Below, piece by piece: positions 50,601 to 62,339 of a stretch of DNA of 64,000 nucleotides. Source of the DNA: Toxonevra muliebris (lineage: Eukaryota; Arthropoda; Insecta; Diptera; Pallopteridae); NCBI GenBank assembly GCA_963691655.1, contig OY829326.1:137286998-137350997 (forward strand). Direction: 5' to 3'. The notes below the pieces were generated by a model that was not told the origin of the DNA, did no database searches, and worked only from the letters and a program-made list of their open reading frames with translations. Within the stretch, counting starts at the first letter, position 1, and the number at the start of each line of letters is the position of its first letter. The translations under genes were made by a program, and so were the position numbers.

Positions 50601-51105
50601 CGTTAAGTTTCGTTTCCAAATCTTTAGTATACAAACATTGATCATATAAATCCTGTTCTAATGTAGCAATACGTTCCCTTAATTCTTTCATATGTTTTTT
50701 GCAATTGATATCGCAAGTATTACTAGTATCTACCTGCCCCCTTCTATGATGTTGTTGGTATTGTTGTTGATTTTGATTAAGTTGACTCGATGAAGATGAT
50801 GTTGATGTAGATAATGTAGAATCCATTTCCGCAAGGCGTGACAAATCTCGTGTACTTGAACTTTTAAGTAATGTTAATTTATTTGAGCGTAAACGTGGTT
50901 CTTTCAAATAAATTATAGTTTCAGTTTGTTGTTGCTGTTGTTGATCAATACGTATAATACTCCTGGATCGTGAATAGCTTGGTGTACGATCGCGAAAACA
51001 ATTCATTATGGTTTTATTACGTTTATCAGATGCAGCATGGGCCGCAGCACCTATTAGTATGGCCGCAGAATCAGGCGTCCCTGGGGTAACTGGCGTTTGC
51101 ATCAT
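44653..51105 (-). CDS. RhoGAP-domain protein with N-terminal coiled coil
   Basis: Exons on the minus strand: 51105-50409, 47336-47001, 46910-46805, 45077-44895 and, less surely, 44740-44653, giving 469 residues. The N-terminal 232 residues carry a polyGln tract, an Arg/Ser-rich part ('SYSRSRSIIRID') and a helix with heptads (about 145-190, 'LEQDLYDQCLYTKDLETKL'). The RhoGAP fold follows (about 240-400). 'LVEGIYRQCGDYNKIQTLRF' includes the arginine finger, with Cys where Ser is usual, then 'DIHTLTGVLKLFLREI'. It should stimulate GTP hydrolysis by a Rho, Rac or Cdc42 GTPase. The 'DIH..TG.LK.F.RE' wording is closest to the ARHGAP9/12/15/27 group. RhoGAP1A is a possible orthologue, unverified. 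The final exon has an excellent pyrimidine tract before its AG. Without that splice the protein would stop at 'RIFE'. Further upstream exons are not excluded. Confidence 0.8.
45078..46804 (-). other. Intron within the RhoGAP domain region
   Basis: A 1.73-kb intron with donor TATAA|GTACGT and acceptor TTTTCAG. At 45360-45530 the words TTCAGAAAATTC and GAATTTTCTGAAG recur in both orientations. No coding sequence is seen. Confidence 0.6.
47885..47950 (-). mobile_element. tRNA-like sequence, probable SINE head of a second family
   Basis: On the minus strand GGTGGCCTAGTGGTAGAGTG resembles an A box with its surroundings, and GGCTTCAAATTCC about 30 bases later resembles a degenerate B box. Flanking halves do not pair as a tRNA acceptor stem, so it is not a tRNA gene. 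No duplication was found. Confidence 0.45.
49530..50070 (+). pseudogene. Non-LTR retrotransposon RNase H and tail remnant
   Basis: The plus strand reads 'IYPDSQAAITSLDSLK' (about 49545) and, one frame over, 'KLVWECIELLNELV'. Near 49873 it reads 'GHCKLREHVGIRTEQQHS', the 'LTGHC.L..H' block typical of these elements. Frameshifts and stops are frequent. It is antisense to the host RhoGAP gene. Confidence 0.7.
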
Positions 51106-54100
51106 TGTGCAATTTCTTACAAGCTAATTGCAAAGTACAAGTACTTACTGATTTGTTTAGATGTATGAGTGCACATACACACACACTCATACAATGTATT
51201 GTAAGTACACAAAAGTATTTTTACGATATCACCTCTTTATCACAATATAATTTTTTTCATATTATTATTATTATTATGGTGTGGTTCGAATGAAATGCAT
51301 GTGGTTGGCTTCTTATTAGTTTGTCGTTTTGAAAACAACGCAATTTGAGCTCAACGAAACGCTCTTTTGTCTCCTCGTCGTTATAATCGAATGTGCGCGT
51401 TTTATGTGAAATTATTTTATTTTTTATTTTTCTAAACCAATGGGATAGACCAGAACAAAATAAAACTATAAATATTGTAATAATATTTGTTCGTGTGTAT
51501 GTAAATGGACCGTCCAACACCACTGCCGCCGATGAGCTCAGCCAAGAATGACGCGACAACTCACTGATGGGGAAACTCTCAGTTACTTGAATTTCAATTT
51601 ATCGCATTCAAGCATTTTGGGCTTTTGTAATCTTATCTTTGCTTCTCACTAAAATTGAACAATCCACTACTACAATTCTCACTATTTTAAGTGCATTAAT
51701 TGGGTTTCTGCTCTATCTCTCGTTCTCTCTAGTTTATTCGCTCACAATGAGTGAACAATGAAATGAGTAACTCTTTAACAGAGAAAGCTTTAATATGGAG
51801 AAATTTCTTGCTTTTTCATGGTATCAAATGGTATTGATAGGCGTATACTTCTAATATTACGCATATTTGAAATTTAAAACTGTTTAAAATTCATAGAGTA
51901 GTTTTATTACTCACACTCAACATTGTCGTATACAAATCATGTATTTCTAAAATAAAAAAATTATAAAAAATATTGATGATTTTGATTGAGATTTGAGGCA
52001 CAACATATAAAATTGTGAATGCATATTTATAATTTTAGCTCTCTCAACAAAATTACACCAACTTGTTTCTATTATCTATATGTAGATAGTGTTTCTTTCT
52101 TTATATTTTCTGAATACTTTTTCTAACCATAACCATAAATAAAATAGGTTATCAATTTTAATAGTAATAATAGTCTTCGTAATCTTTTTTTTTCGATACT
52201 TTCATTTTATATTTGTTTTTGTTCTGATAAGATCAGCCAAAATAACTGACATGCCTAAGTAAATAATTAGGTAAGTTATGTACAATATTAATTGAATAAA
52301 TTTCAAAATTCTTACTAAATTTATTTTTAATAGATTTCTGTTAATTTAAAAGTTATAGCTTCTCCAAATAAGAAAACTAAAGTATTGTTCGAAATTAAGT
52401 ATTAGCCAAAGGCCCTGATGTCCCTCTCAATTTAGTAATCTAATGAAGGTTTATCATTATTTTTCTTTTAATAATAAGGGAACATTAGAGCTATTGTTTT
52501 CTTAAACACATAATAATTTGAATCTCTAATTTGAGTTTTATTGTATTTCAGCAAACTTTTTTATTTTTCAAATTAACTTAGAATAAAATAATGTTTCAAA
52601 AAGTAAAAAAAATTAGATGCATTTTACTTAATTCATCTCGGAACTATTCATCTTTGAGCATGGTGATTGTCAAGTGGACAATAATTTTTAATTTTAATAT
52701 ACGGGATAGTAAAAGATCACCAGGGTGATTGATAAAAAAAAAACGTTTAATACATGTTGGCAAGTTTTATATAGGAAATCCTTTCCTTCTCTCTTTTTGA
52801 CAGAGAATATGACATAGTGAAAACCAAGCATAATACTAAGGGCGCCGCCATTCGTTAATCCAAAATCAATCTTCTCTATATTGCTGATTTGAAATAGTAA
52901 ATAAAAACTGAAGTATAATAGTGCGTCACGCTCAAGTTGTCAAATAAATTTCAACCATAGACTTTCTATATAACAATGTACAATGTGTACCTACTGATGC
53001 GAGAGGGCGATGCGAGAAAAGTTCCGAAAATTGAATATATCTCGCCAGCGAGGTACGTTGCATAACTGTCAAAATATAATCAGCTGTTCACTATTTGTGT
53101 TCGTTTTAAAATTAAATTTATATTAAAAAATTTAAATGCACACAAAATACAGCTCAACAAAAACTAAGCGTTGAAAATTTAAATTGCAAACATATGATTT
53201 TCTATTACTCTAATTGTATATAAACATGCGTTTAACATCACTATCTTTCACGCATCGCAATCTCGCGCTATTGTACCCCAGCCTTAATTCGAATACGATT
53301 GTTTAAACAATTTTGCATCTGTGGGCAGGAGCTTCTCGAACGCAACTGGACCGATTTAATATCGAGCGATAAACCTAATAAGAGACAAAACGTTTTCTAG
53401 CTCTATTGAATCTTTGGAACATCGTAGAAGCGTGGACTGTGTGACTCTATTCCACACCTATTTTCATAGTAAATGTTCTGTGTTCTGCGGAAATGCGCAA
53501 TTTGATGTCACGAGTTCGTGTATTCTCGATTTCCCCGAACACACGATATTCCAAAGCATCTTACACATTGCAGAGTTAGTTAATTCCTATATCGTACCGC
53601 CCGTTTATGGAATACGCTCCTTGCAAATATTTTTTTGACAATTATGGACTTTCCAAATTAATACTTCTCCCTCTTTCTTCCTCCCATTAGCCTATTTTCT
53701 TTCTTCAATCACAACAATTATCTGCATTTATAGGGGCTTGATACTCTGTTTGTTGACTGTAACATTAAAAAAATTGGAGTTTTAAGGTTTTATCTGGTTA
53801 AAAAACCTGGAACTGTTACTACTATTATGTCAAAGCAACCCTTAAAAGGCCTAGGACCAGTTTTTTAGATCCATTTATGTTGTACGTGCTATCTTTGTAG
53901 ACGAATACAAGGTGCCTATTCAATTCAATTCGCCAGTATTCTATCTTTGTAAATGCTTGGTCCTCGAAAATACCAGAGTCCGTCCACTAGGAAGATCGAT
54001 TTTTTTTTGTAGTAAGCTTCAGTGAACTTATCAAAAGGAAATGATTTTAACTTCGATAGTGAATGATTATCTAAAATACGTACCGAGGTATTGTGGTATC

Positions 54101-54954
54101 TAATTCCCTAGCTGACTGAGCTAATGGGATCAAGTCTTAAGCCTAAATTACAGTAGCGCGTCAAAGCAGTTGCAGTAAAACTAAATCAGCTGTTCTATGC
54201 CAGTATATTTAGAAATGAACCTAACCAGAGCAGCAGTTGCAAACTGCAACTGCTTTACTGCCTGACGCGCAATTTAGGTTTTGCACTGTGACGCACTTGG
54301 CCACCACCTCTGCGACCACCTGTTGCAGTTACTTGAATCTAAAACTTTGAGAAGCACTGTTACGCTTCGAACATCTGGCAATGTTGTTTTCATATATAAA
54401 TTGTCAACATTTGACATACCATACGTTGTTTATTTACTGTGAATAAAAAAACAAAAGAAGAAGAGTTGTCTTAATTTAATTTCATTATTTTAATTTTATT
54501 TTTGATAAATTATAATATAGAAAACTAAATAAATTAATAAAAATAATCTTAAAAAAACAGATAATAGAAAACTGCTATGAGAACCACTGAGTTTTTCCTG
54601 AGAAGCTCAAATAAAATAAAGTGAAAAGAAAATACCAAAACAGCTGAACAAAGTACCAAAGAATAGGGAAAATTATTTACAGGCACTTCTTGTTTTGCAT
54701 TGCTGACGTAAATTCTATGCCCAATAGAGAGAAGAAAATCTGCAAAGAGGTAAACGACACAATTTTTTATTAGTTACTAATTACTTTAATCTTATCTACT
54801 GACTTTTGATGCTCGTTAGAGATAAGTTAAAGTGGAAGAACAGACAACGGTAGAAACGTGACTAACAAAACACATATCTTGCTGTTCAACCATCTCCGGT
54901 CAGCATCAGCGTGATAATTTTTAATCAGAAAATATCAAATTTATATAAAACAAA
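51106..54954. other. Intergenic region between RhoGAP and thioredoxin genes (divergent)
   Basis: 3.8 kb without a supported gene. E-box promoter-like words ATCAGCTGTT occur at about 53089 and 54185, and AACAGCTGAAC at about 54640. A 141-bp inverted-repeat element is at 54140-54280. Frames at 51257-51559 (minus) and 53414-53638 (plus) have no recognised similarity. Confidence 0.5.
54140..54280. mobile_element. Short inverted-repeat element (MITE-like), about 141 bp
   Basis: GCCTAAATTACAGTAGCGCG..CAAAGCAGTTGCAGT (54140-54176) is mirrored by ACTGCAACTGCTTTACTGCC..GACGCGCAATTTAGG (54243-54278). The arms are about 36 bp with a 65-bp centre. No coding content. Confidence 0.55.
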
Positions 54955-55842
54955 ATGCTCAAAATCGCTGCACAAGGATTTACGCCACGTCTCGTCACAT
55001 GCATCACCAGCAGCGCACAAAGCAGTTGCCAGCGTATCGCTCCAACAGCAGCAAATGCGACACAGAAGTACTTATCTCAAACACAATCGCATAACAAGAA
55101 GCTAGTTATCGAGGATCATTACGAATTCGATCAAAAAGTATGTATGCATAATTGAATTTAATTTTGTAAATTAATATTTTCATAATTATGCAATTCAGTA
55201 AACTCAAGCATGCGCAAATAACTCTTTAGAATATTGACGCATCTTGCATCTGTTTTATATTTACATTAATATCCTTCAAAAATTTGTATATACTGCATAA
55301 CTTTAAAATTCGAAATGAAAAATGTCACGTAAACCTAAACGCATAATTGAATGAATTTCTAGTTTTGCATTGTTTTACATAATTTTTATTTGTTTTTTTA
55401 TTTTGTTTCCATTCATCCACTTGCTTTTGTTGTTTAATGCTTTATATAGCAGATGGTAAATTTCCTTCTAATTACTAATAGCTGCTCATTAATATTACAG
55501 GTTATAAATAGCGAGAATCCGGTTATTGTTAATTTTCATGCAGAGTGGTGTGATCCCTGCAAAATACTAACACCAAAAATGAATGAAATGCTGGAAAATT
55601 CTGATGAAATTGATTTGGCTGTAATCGATGTTGATACCAATGCTGATTTGGTTGAAACGTTCGAGGTGAAAGCGGTGCCAGCGGTATTGGCTTTTCGTAA
55701 TGGTGTCGTTGTGGATAAATTTATAGGATTAGTAGACGCAAATAGTATAGAGTCTTTGATTGGTAAACTTAAAAAAAAGAGAGGTCAAGAGCAGGCTGAA
55801 GCTCAACAGAAATCACTTAATGAGGCTGAAAAGCAGAAGTAA
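54955..55842 (+). CDS. Mitochondrial thioredoxin (TXN2-like)
   Basis: Two exons, 54955-55137 and 55501-55842, joined in phase 0 (donor AAA|GTATGT, acceptor ATTACAG), giving 174 residues. Residues 1-45 are rich in Ala, Ser, Arg and Gln with no acidic residue before the fold, as in a mitochondrial targeting peptide. The thioredoxin fold follows: 'VIVNFHAEWCDPCKILTPKM' with the redox pair Cys78/Cys81, then 'LAVIDVDTNADLVETFEV' and the cis-proline block 'VKAVPAVLAFRNG'. The C-terminus is a Lys/Glu/Gln-rich tail. The active site is WCDPC instead of WCGPC, which would alter the redox potential. It probably reduces matrix disulfides and peroxiredoxin. CG3719 is the likely Drosophila counterpart, from memory. 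AATAAA at 55890 ends the gene. Confidence 0.93.
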
Positions 55843-57968
55843 AAGCTGCTGCTTCTGGTGATTACAGTAACTGCATTGTAAGTGGGATCAATAAAATTAT
55901 AGAATTTTTTTTTATTTTATTTTGTATCTACGCAATTTTATTTTTAATTTTATTTAAATATTGAATTTATATTGTTTCAAAGTGGAAATATATTTTTACA
56001 CATTAACTTTTAAGTTTAAATGTATTAATTTTTTTAATAATGTTATTAATTGTTTAATAACATTTTTAAAACGATATTACGAAAATTAAAGTAAAAAAAT
56101 AAAATTAAAAACATATTGTTGTCAAATAACTAATAAGAATTTGTGTTAATTTTACTGCACTCCACACATATTTCATGACTGAGTTCAGAAAGTGGCAGAT
56201 TGGTTTTCAGTTGGAAAGTTTAAAAGTAGTAGCATATGCAGGTTTTATCTAGTTCCGTTCGTTTTAATCGCTTAGAGCGTATACAAAAGGTTTTTATAAA
56301 ATTTGCCTTGAGGCTACTGAATTTTAGTGAGCCTATACTTGAGTATAATGCCCTTTGTCAGCTCTAAGCTTAAAATCCCTTGAACTTCTCCAACTATAAT
56401 CTTTTTGACGTTTATTTTTTATATCATTTCCAGCAAGATTGATTGATCACATTTATTGGAGGATATAACCTTTTGTATTTCAGCCAGAGATTTTAAATGA
56501 ACGCATTGCAAGGGTTTGACCTGTTCTACAATGTTAAAACATTCTGTCCAACATTGCTTACTTGGGATACGATTACTAGCAAAACGAGTCAAACATTAGT
56601 GGAAGGCGAAATGCAAAAATTAAAATGGCGCTAGATAGGGCATATATTCCTTAGGGCTTATGTAGGATCAGAACAGAGAGATTAACTACATTGGAAGAAG
56701 CATTCTCAACAATAATTCGTCTTCTCTTGAAAATAATATACATCGTTCCGTTTTTGTATATTACTCTTACAAAAACAATAAAATTCGTGTCCCACTTCAT
56801 TATTAAAAATGAAAAAACTAAATGCTGAAGAATTGAATGAAAGAAAATGAAAGAAATCTGTAGTCGGCCTTTGCTTTACAAGGTTAGAAGATAACAAGAG
56901 TTAAAGAAAGAAAGAGAGGGAAACGTTCGATGGCCACCAATCAGGTGGCAGCTCTCGTAGGAGGCAAGTGCCATAAAAACTCTGTTTTCCGTGAATTTTA
57001 CGAAATATAATTAATTTAAAATTACTGTTTTCGAAAAAAAAAAATAAACTGTAAACGCAGAACAAACTATAAAAATTGGGACTAGAATTTTCTTATTTTT
57101 TAATACATAATTGCCTCACTTTATTATTCTGTGATGTTCACTAAGAAAGAAAACTATTGTATATTCGTCAAAATATTGGAGGTTACTTAATCGATAATAA
57201 GCTTAGCCAAGTTATCAGTTCTTTCTTACAGACATCAATAATAAACTGCGTGATTCTCGACTGGGTTGTGTTTTGTATCCAAATTAATTAATTTTATCAT
57301 AAAGATAAAGCCGCTACGCAATAATATTTAATTTTGTTGATTTTTGCTTATTGGTCAAATAAAAAATATGCAAAATTGTACCTATCTTATATAGTATATG
57401 AAACAATTGACATGCATGATTAAATCTGTACCCTTCATAGCTTAAAATAAGTATAACCTTTATCAAACCTCTTCTTTAATTAAAAAATAAATTGAAATAT
57501 CCAGAGATTTACTGAAAGCAAATAGTTTATTTTACTTTGTTTATATAAGACAGCAAAAATACTTCAATAATTTTCAAAGGAATAAAATCTAAAATACATA
57601 TTATAAAAGCGATTTCAGAGCACCATCATCGTGATGATCACACAATATCAATACAAAATTTTTTTACTTCCATTAAGGCCGTATATAAAATTCTTGAAAC
57701 AGACTTGTTACTTCTTATGCATTTTCTCTACATAAGCCCAATCAATTAGTACCTATTAATTGAAACAACATTAAAAAATCTATTTTTCATTACAGTACAA
57801 AACACCAAAAATTTACTTCGCCTAGCCAGATTTCGAATGCTCTAAAAATCGCTTTTTCATAAAGCAAATATTTGGTTAAAAAAAAAACAATTAGTATATA
57901 TATAACAAAAAAAAATTTGCCTCTGCATTAAGTTTAAATCCATACACCAATTTCAACCATTTTTGCCT
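55843..57968. other. Region between the convergent thioredoxin and AMPK alpha genes
   Basis: It holds both 3' ends. AATAAA at 55890 serves the left gene, and TTTATT at 57526-57531 is a possible signal for the right one. A non-LTR C-terminal remnant lies at 56235-56530. Nothing else is recognised. Confidence 0.55.
56235..56530 (+). pseudogene. Jockey/CR1-type non-LTR retrotransposon C-terminal remnant
   Basis: The plus strand reads 'FNRLERIQKVFIKFALRLL' then 'NFSEPILEYNALCQ' (about 56256-56360), and after a frameshift 'ALSLKSLELL'. This is the conserved 'R(I/V)E..Q..F..FAL' block near the end of the RT ORF in Jockey/CR1-like elements. No intact frame remains. Confidence 0.65.
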
Positions 57969-59880
<1,912 letters not shown>

Positions 59881-61823
59881 TTAGAGGTCGTAGTCGTTGT
59901 ATTACGTTTTGCTTTTGTTTTCAGTGTGGTGGCTGTTCTATTTCACTTGCCCTCTAATATGAGCTTCAGCAATCAAATATCGAAAATTACCTGCAACACA
60001 CATTTATGACGTAGTGTGTTTACGTTTTGTGTGCAGTTTAAAAGTTCTGGGTTTTGTTTTGGAAAGATTTGATTAAATTTGCTGGCTACAATAAATTTTT
60101 AGCAATAAAGTTTCAGTGAAAAATTATTATGTTCCGCAGTTGATAATTGGAATTTTCCATTAATAATTTTGACAGATTTCGTTTCAATTGGAAATTCGCG
60201 ATTATCAGAGCAAAGCAGACTAATCAAAACAATATGATTATACAGTTCTAATAGCACTGGAAACACTGCAAAGTAGTGTTTCATTTAAAATGTAGAGGGG
60301 AGAAAAAGGCGTTTGCAATAACATTTTGATTCGAGCCCCCGTTACTCTTGACTGATACATATATTACAACAGCAGCCCGAAAGAATGAGGCGTGAGTTTA
60401 TTAGTACAATTAAATATCAAAAATGATATGTGCTCCTTGTTTTTCACTATAATAACTTTTATTGCACTTAAGCTAAAATACCATCCGCTTTCTTTTTATC
60501 GAACTATACTGAAATCGTAGCCTAGCCACAACATTTTAATATGTTATTTATCATAGATCCAAAGACAAGGATTTTGAAATATTTTGGCTGTAATAGAGAT
60601 ACCACGTCAAAATTTGGTTGTAAGATTTCATCGTTTCAAAGATATTTGTTCTAAAATATTCGATTTGCATTGGAAGCACCGCGCTTACATATTGAGTACC
60701 AACCACCTCCATTTTTTCATAGTATAATGTAAAATTGCACCCATATGCGAAATAATATTGTTGAAATTGTCACAGTTGCCAAGATAAGCAGCTTTAAGTT
60801 TATTACTTGAATGGGAGGTGTCGCGCTTACTTATCAAATACCGTTCACAATTTTTTCACAGAAAATTATGGTGAGTCACAGATTACATAAATTTCGTCAA
60901 TGTATTTCTCCTATTTTCAATACATTCTGTTTTAAATGTTTTGGTTGTATAATAGGTACCACACCTACTTATCCAAAACAAGAAATATGCAACCCATTAT
61001 TTGTTCCACAATAGAAAAATCACTTTAATACAGTTTCTCAATAGAATATTTAAAGCAAAAGAGAAAACATATTTTATTAAGAAAGATATTTAAATTACTA
61101 ATTTAGTAAAAAATAGTATGAAAATCACCAAAGTACTTTTTCCTGTTAATAATTTTATAGTGTGGTTATAAACCCTTACCAATGTGCGACGTGACGTTAA
61201 ATTAATTCTTTTGTTTACAGCGAACGACGTAATAAAGAGGAAACTAAAAAGTTATTGCCACCATTCTCTTTGTAGCCATTCAATCGTTGAAGTTGCCAAG
61301 TCTGTTTGTTTGTGTTGTTGGAAGTGGTTGATGGCAGCAAAGAAGAAAGTATCTTGGTCTTGATTTCTTCATCATCATCAAATAAAATAGTTACCTGTTT
61401 TTGCAAAATTTTATACAAAACAAAATATTAGCGAAATTAATGTAAATCTATTAAAATTTGCATCGATTGTGTGTGATTTTAGTTCAAACATGTAAAAAGT
61501 GAAATTTGTGAAAATATTAGAGCAAAACGTAAATTATTAAGTATTGGTACAACGTCAGCAAGAAAGGAAAATTATACAAAGTGGAATCACCCGCAGATAG
61601 AAATAGATTCTCACATACAACAACAACAACAAAAGAAAAACAAGTCGATTATTCTCGTACACTCGATTATTCTCGTCACTGTTGCGGTTACTACAAGTGC
61701 TCACGTCGCGAATTTCGCAGCTGCATACGTGTATCTTTTTCTAGAGTGTAATTAAAATAAAAAAGAAACTGCCTTTTCCGCTTCCGCCCGCCTTGCCTTA
61801 ATTTACCCACTTGTGTTAACAAA
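59881..61823. other. Divergent intergenic region between AMPK alpha and svr
   Basis: It should hold both promoters and the svr 5' UTR. Degenerate direct repeats (core CGCGCTTAC..AT..AGTACC) occur at 60600-60980. The reading frames here have no recognised similarity. Confidence 0.5.
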
Positions 61824-62339
61824 ATGCGCGGTGTGAAAGCAGCAGTGCTGCCGCACACAACAGTCGCCGTCGGGTTTGCTTTTTACGTCGCAGGTTTCTT
61901 AACCGTAGTCGCTGTCGTCGCCGTCGCTGCGCAGGCGCAAAAAGAAAATGAGTTGTTTCTAATCCACCCTCCTGCGCATTATCTCAGCAATGAAGAGATT
62001 AGTGCACTTTTTGCAGCATTACAAGATAAATACCCAAAATTAGCGCATAAATATTCAATTGGCAAAACGCTGCAAGGACGTGATATGTATGCGTTGAAAT
62101 TGGGTGCTGTTGGTGATGATACAGTGGCAGCAACTCCTGCTGCTAATAAATTGCATCCCACAGTAAAGCTCAGCGCTAATATATACGGTGATGAAGCCTT
62201 AGGTCGACAAATGGTTTTGTTCTTCGCACAATATATGACTGCAAATTATGACACATTACCGGAATTGCAACAGTTGCTCAATACCACAGAGATTCATTTG
62301 TTGCCCAGTTGTAATCCAGATGGATTTGCGGCAGCTAAG
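61824..62339 (+). CDS. svr: Carboxypeptidase D (silver), first coding exon, catalytically altered
   Basis: A 172-residue exon ending AAG|GTGAGT in phase 0. The gene continues past the right edge. Residues 1-38 are a signal peptide with a long hydrophobic core, so the product enters the secretory pathway. The start of an M14B carboxypeptidase domain follows: 'HYLSNEEISALFAALQDKYP', 'SIGKTLQGRDMYALKLG', and 'NPDGF' at 164-168. The zinc-ligand box, normally H-x-x-E ('HGNE'), reads 'YGDEALGRQ': Glu124 is kept, but Tyr121 replaces His. This domain is therefore probably not an active zinc peptidase. In Drosophila, svr uses alternative first exons, and one version of domain 1 is reported inactive; this exon fits that version. 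Downstream domains are outside the window. Confidence 0.85.

Noticed and set aside
51257..51559. 100-codon minus-strand frame with a hydrophobic segment
   Set aside because: It ends in an ATT repeat-derived Ile run and has no recognised domain. It could be 5' UTR of the RhoGAP gene.
53414..53638. 74-codon frame in the RhoGAP-thioredoxin spacer
   Set aside because: Varied composition, but no homology recognised and no splice or promoter context.
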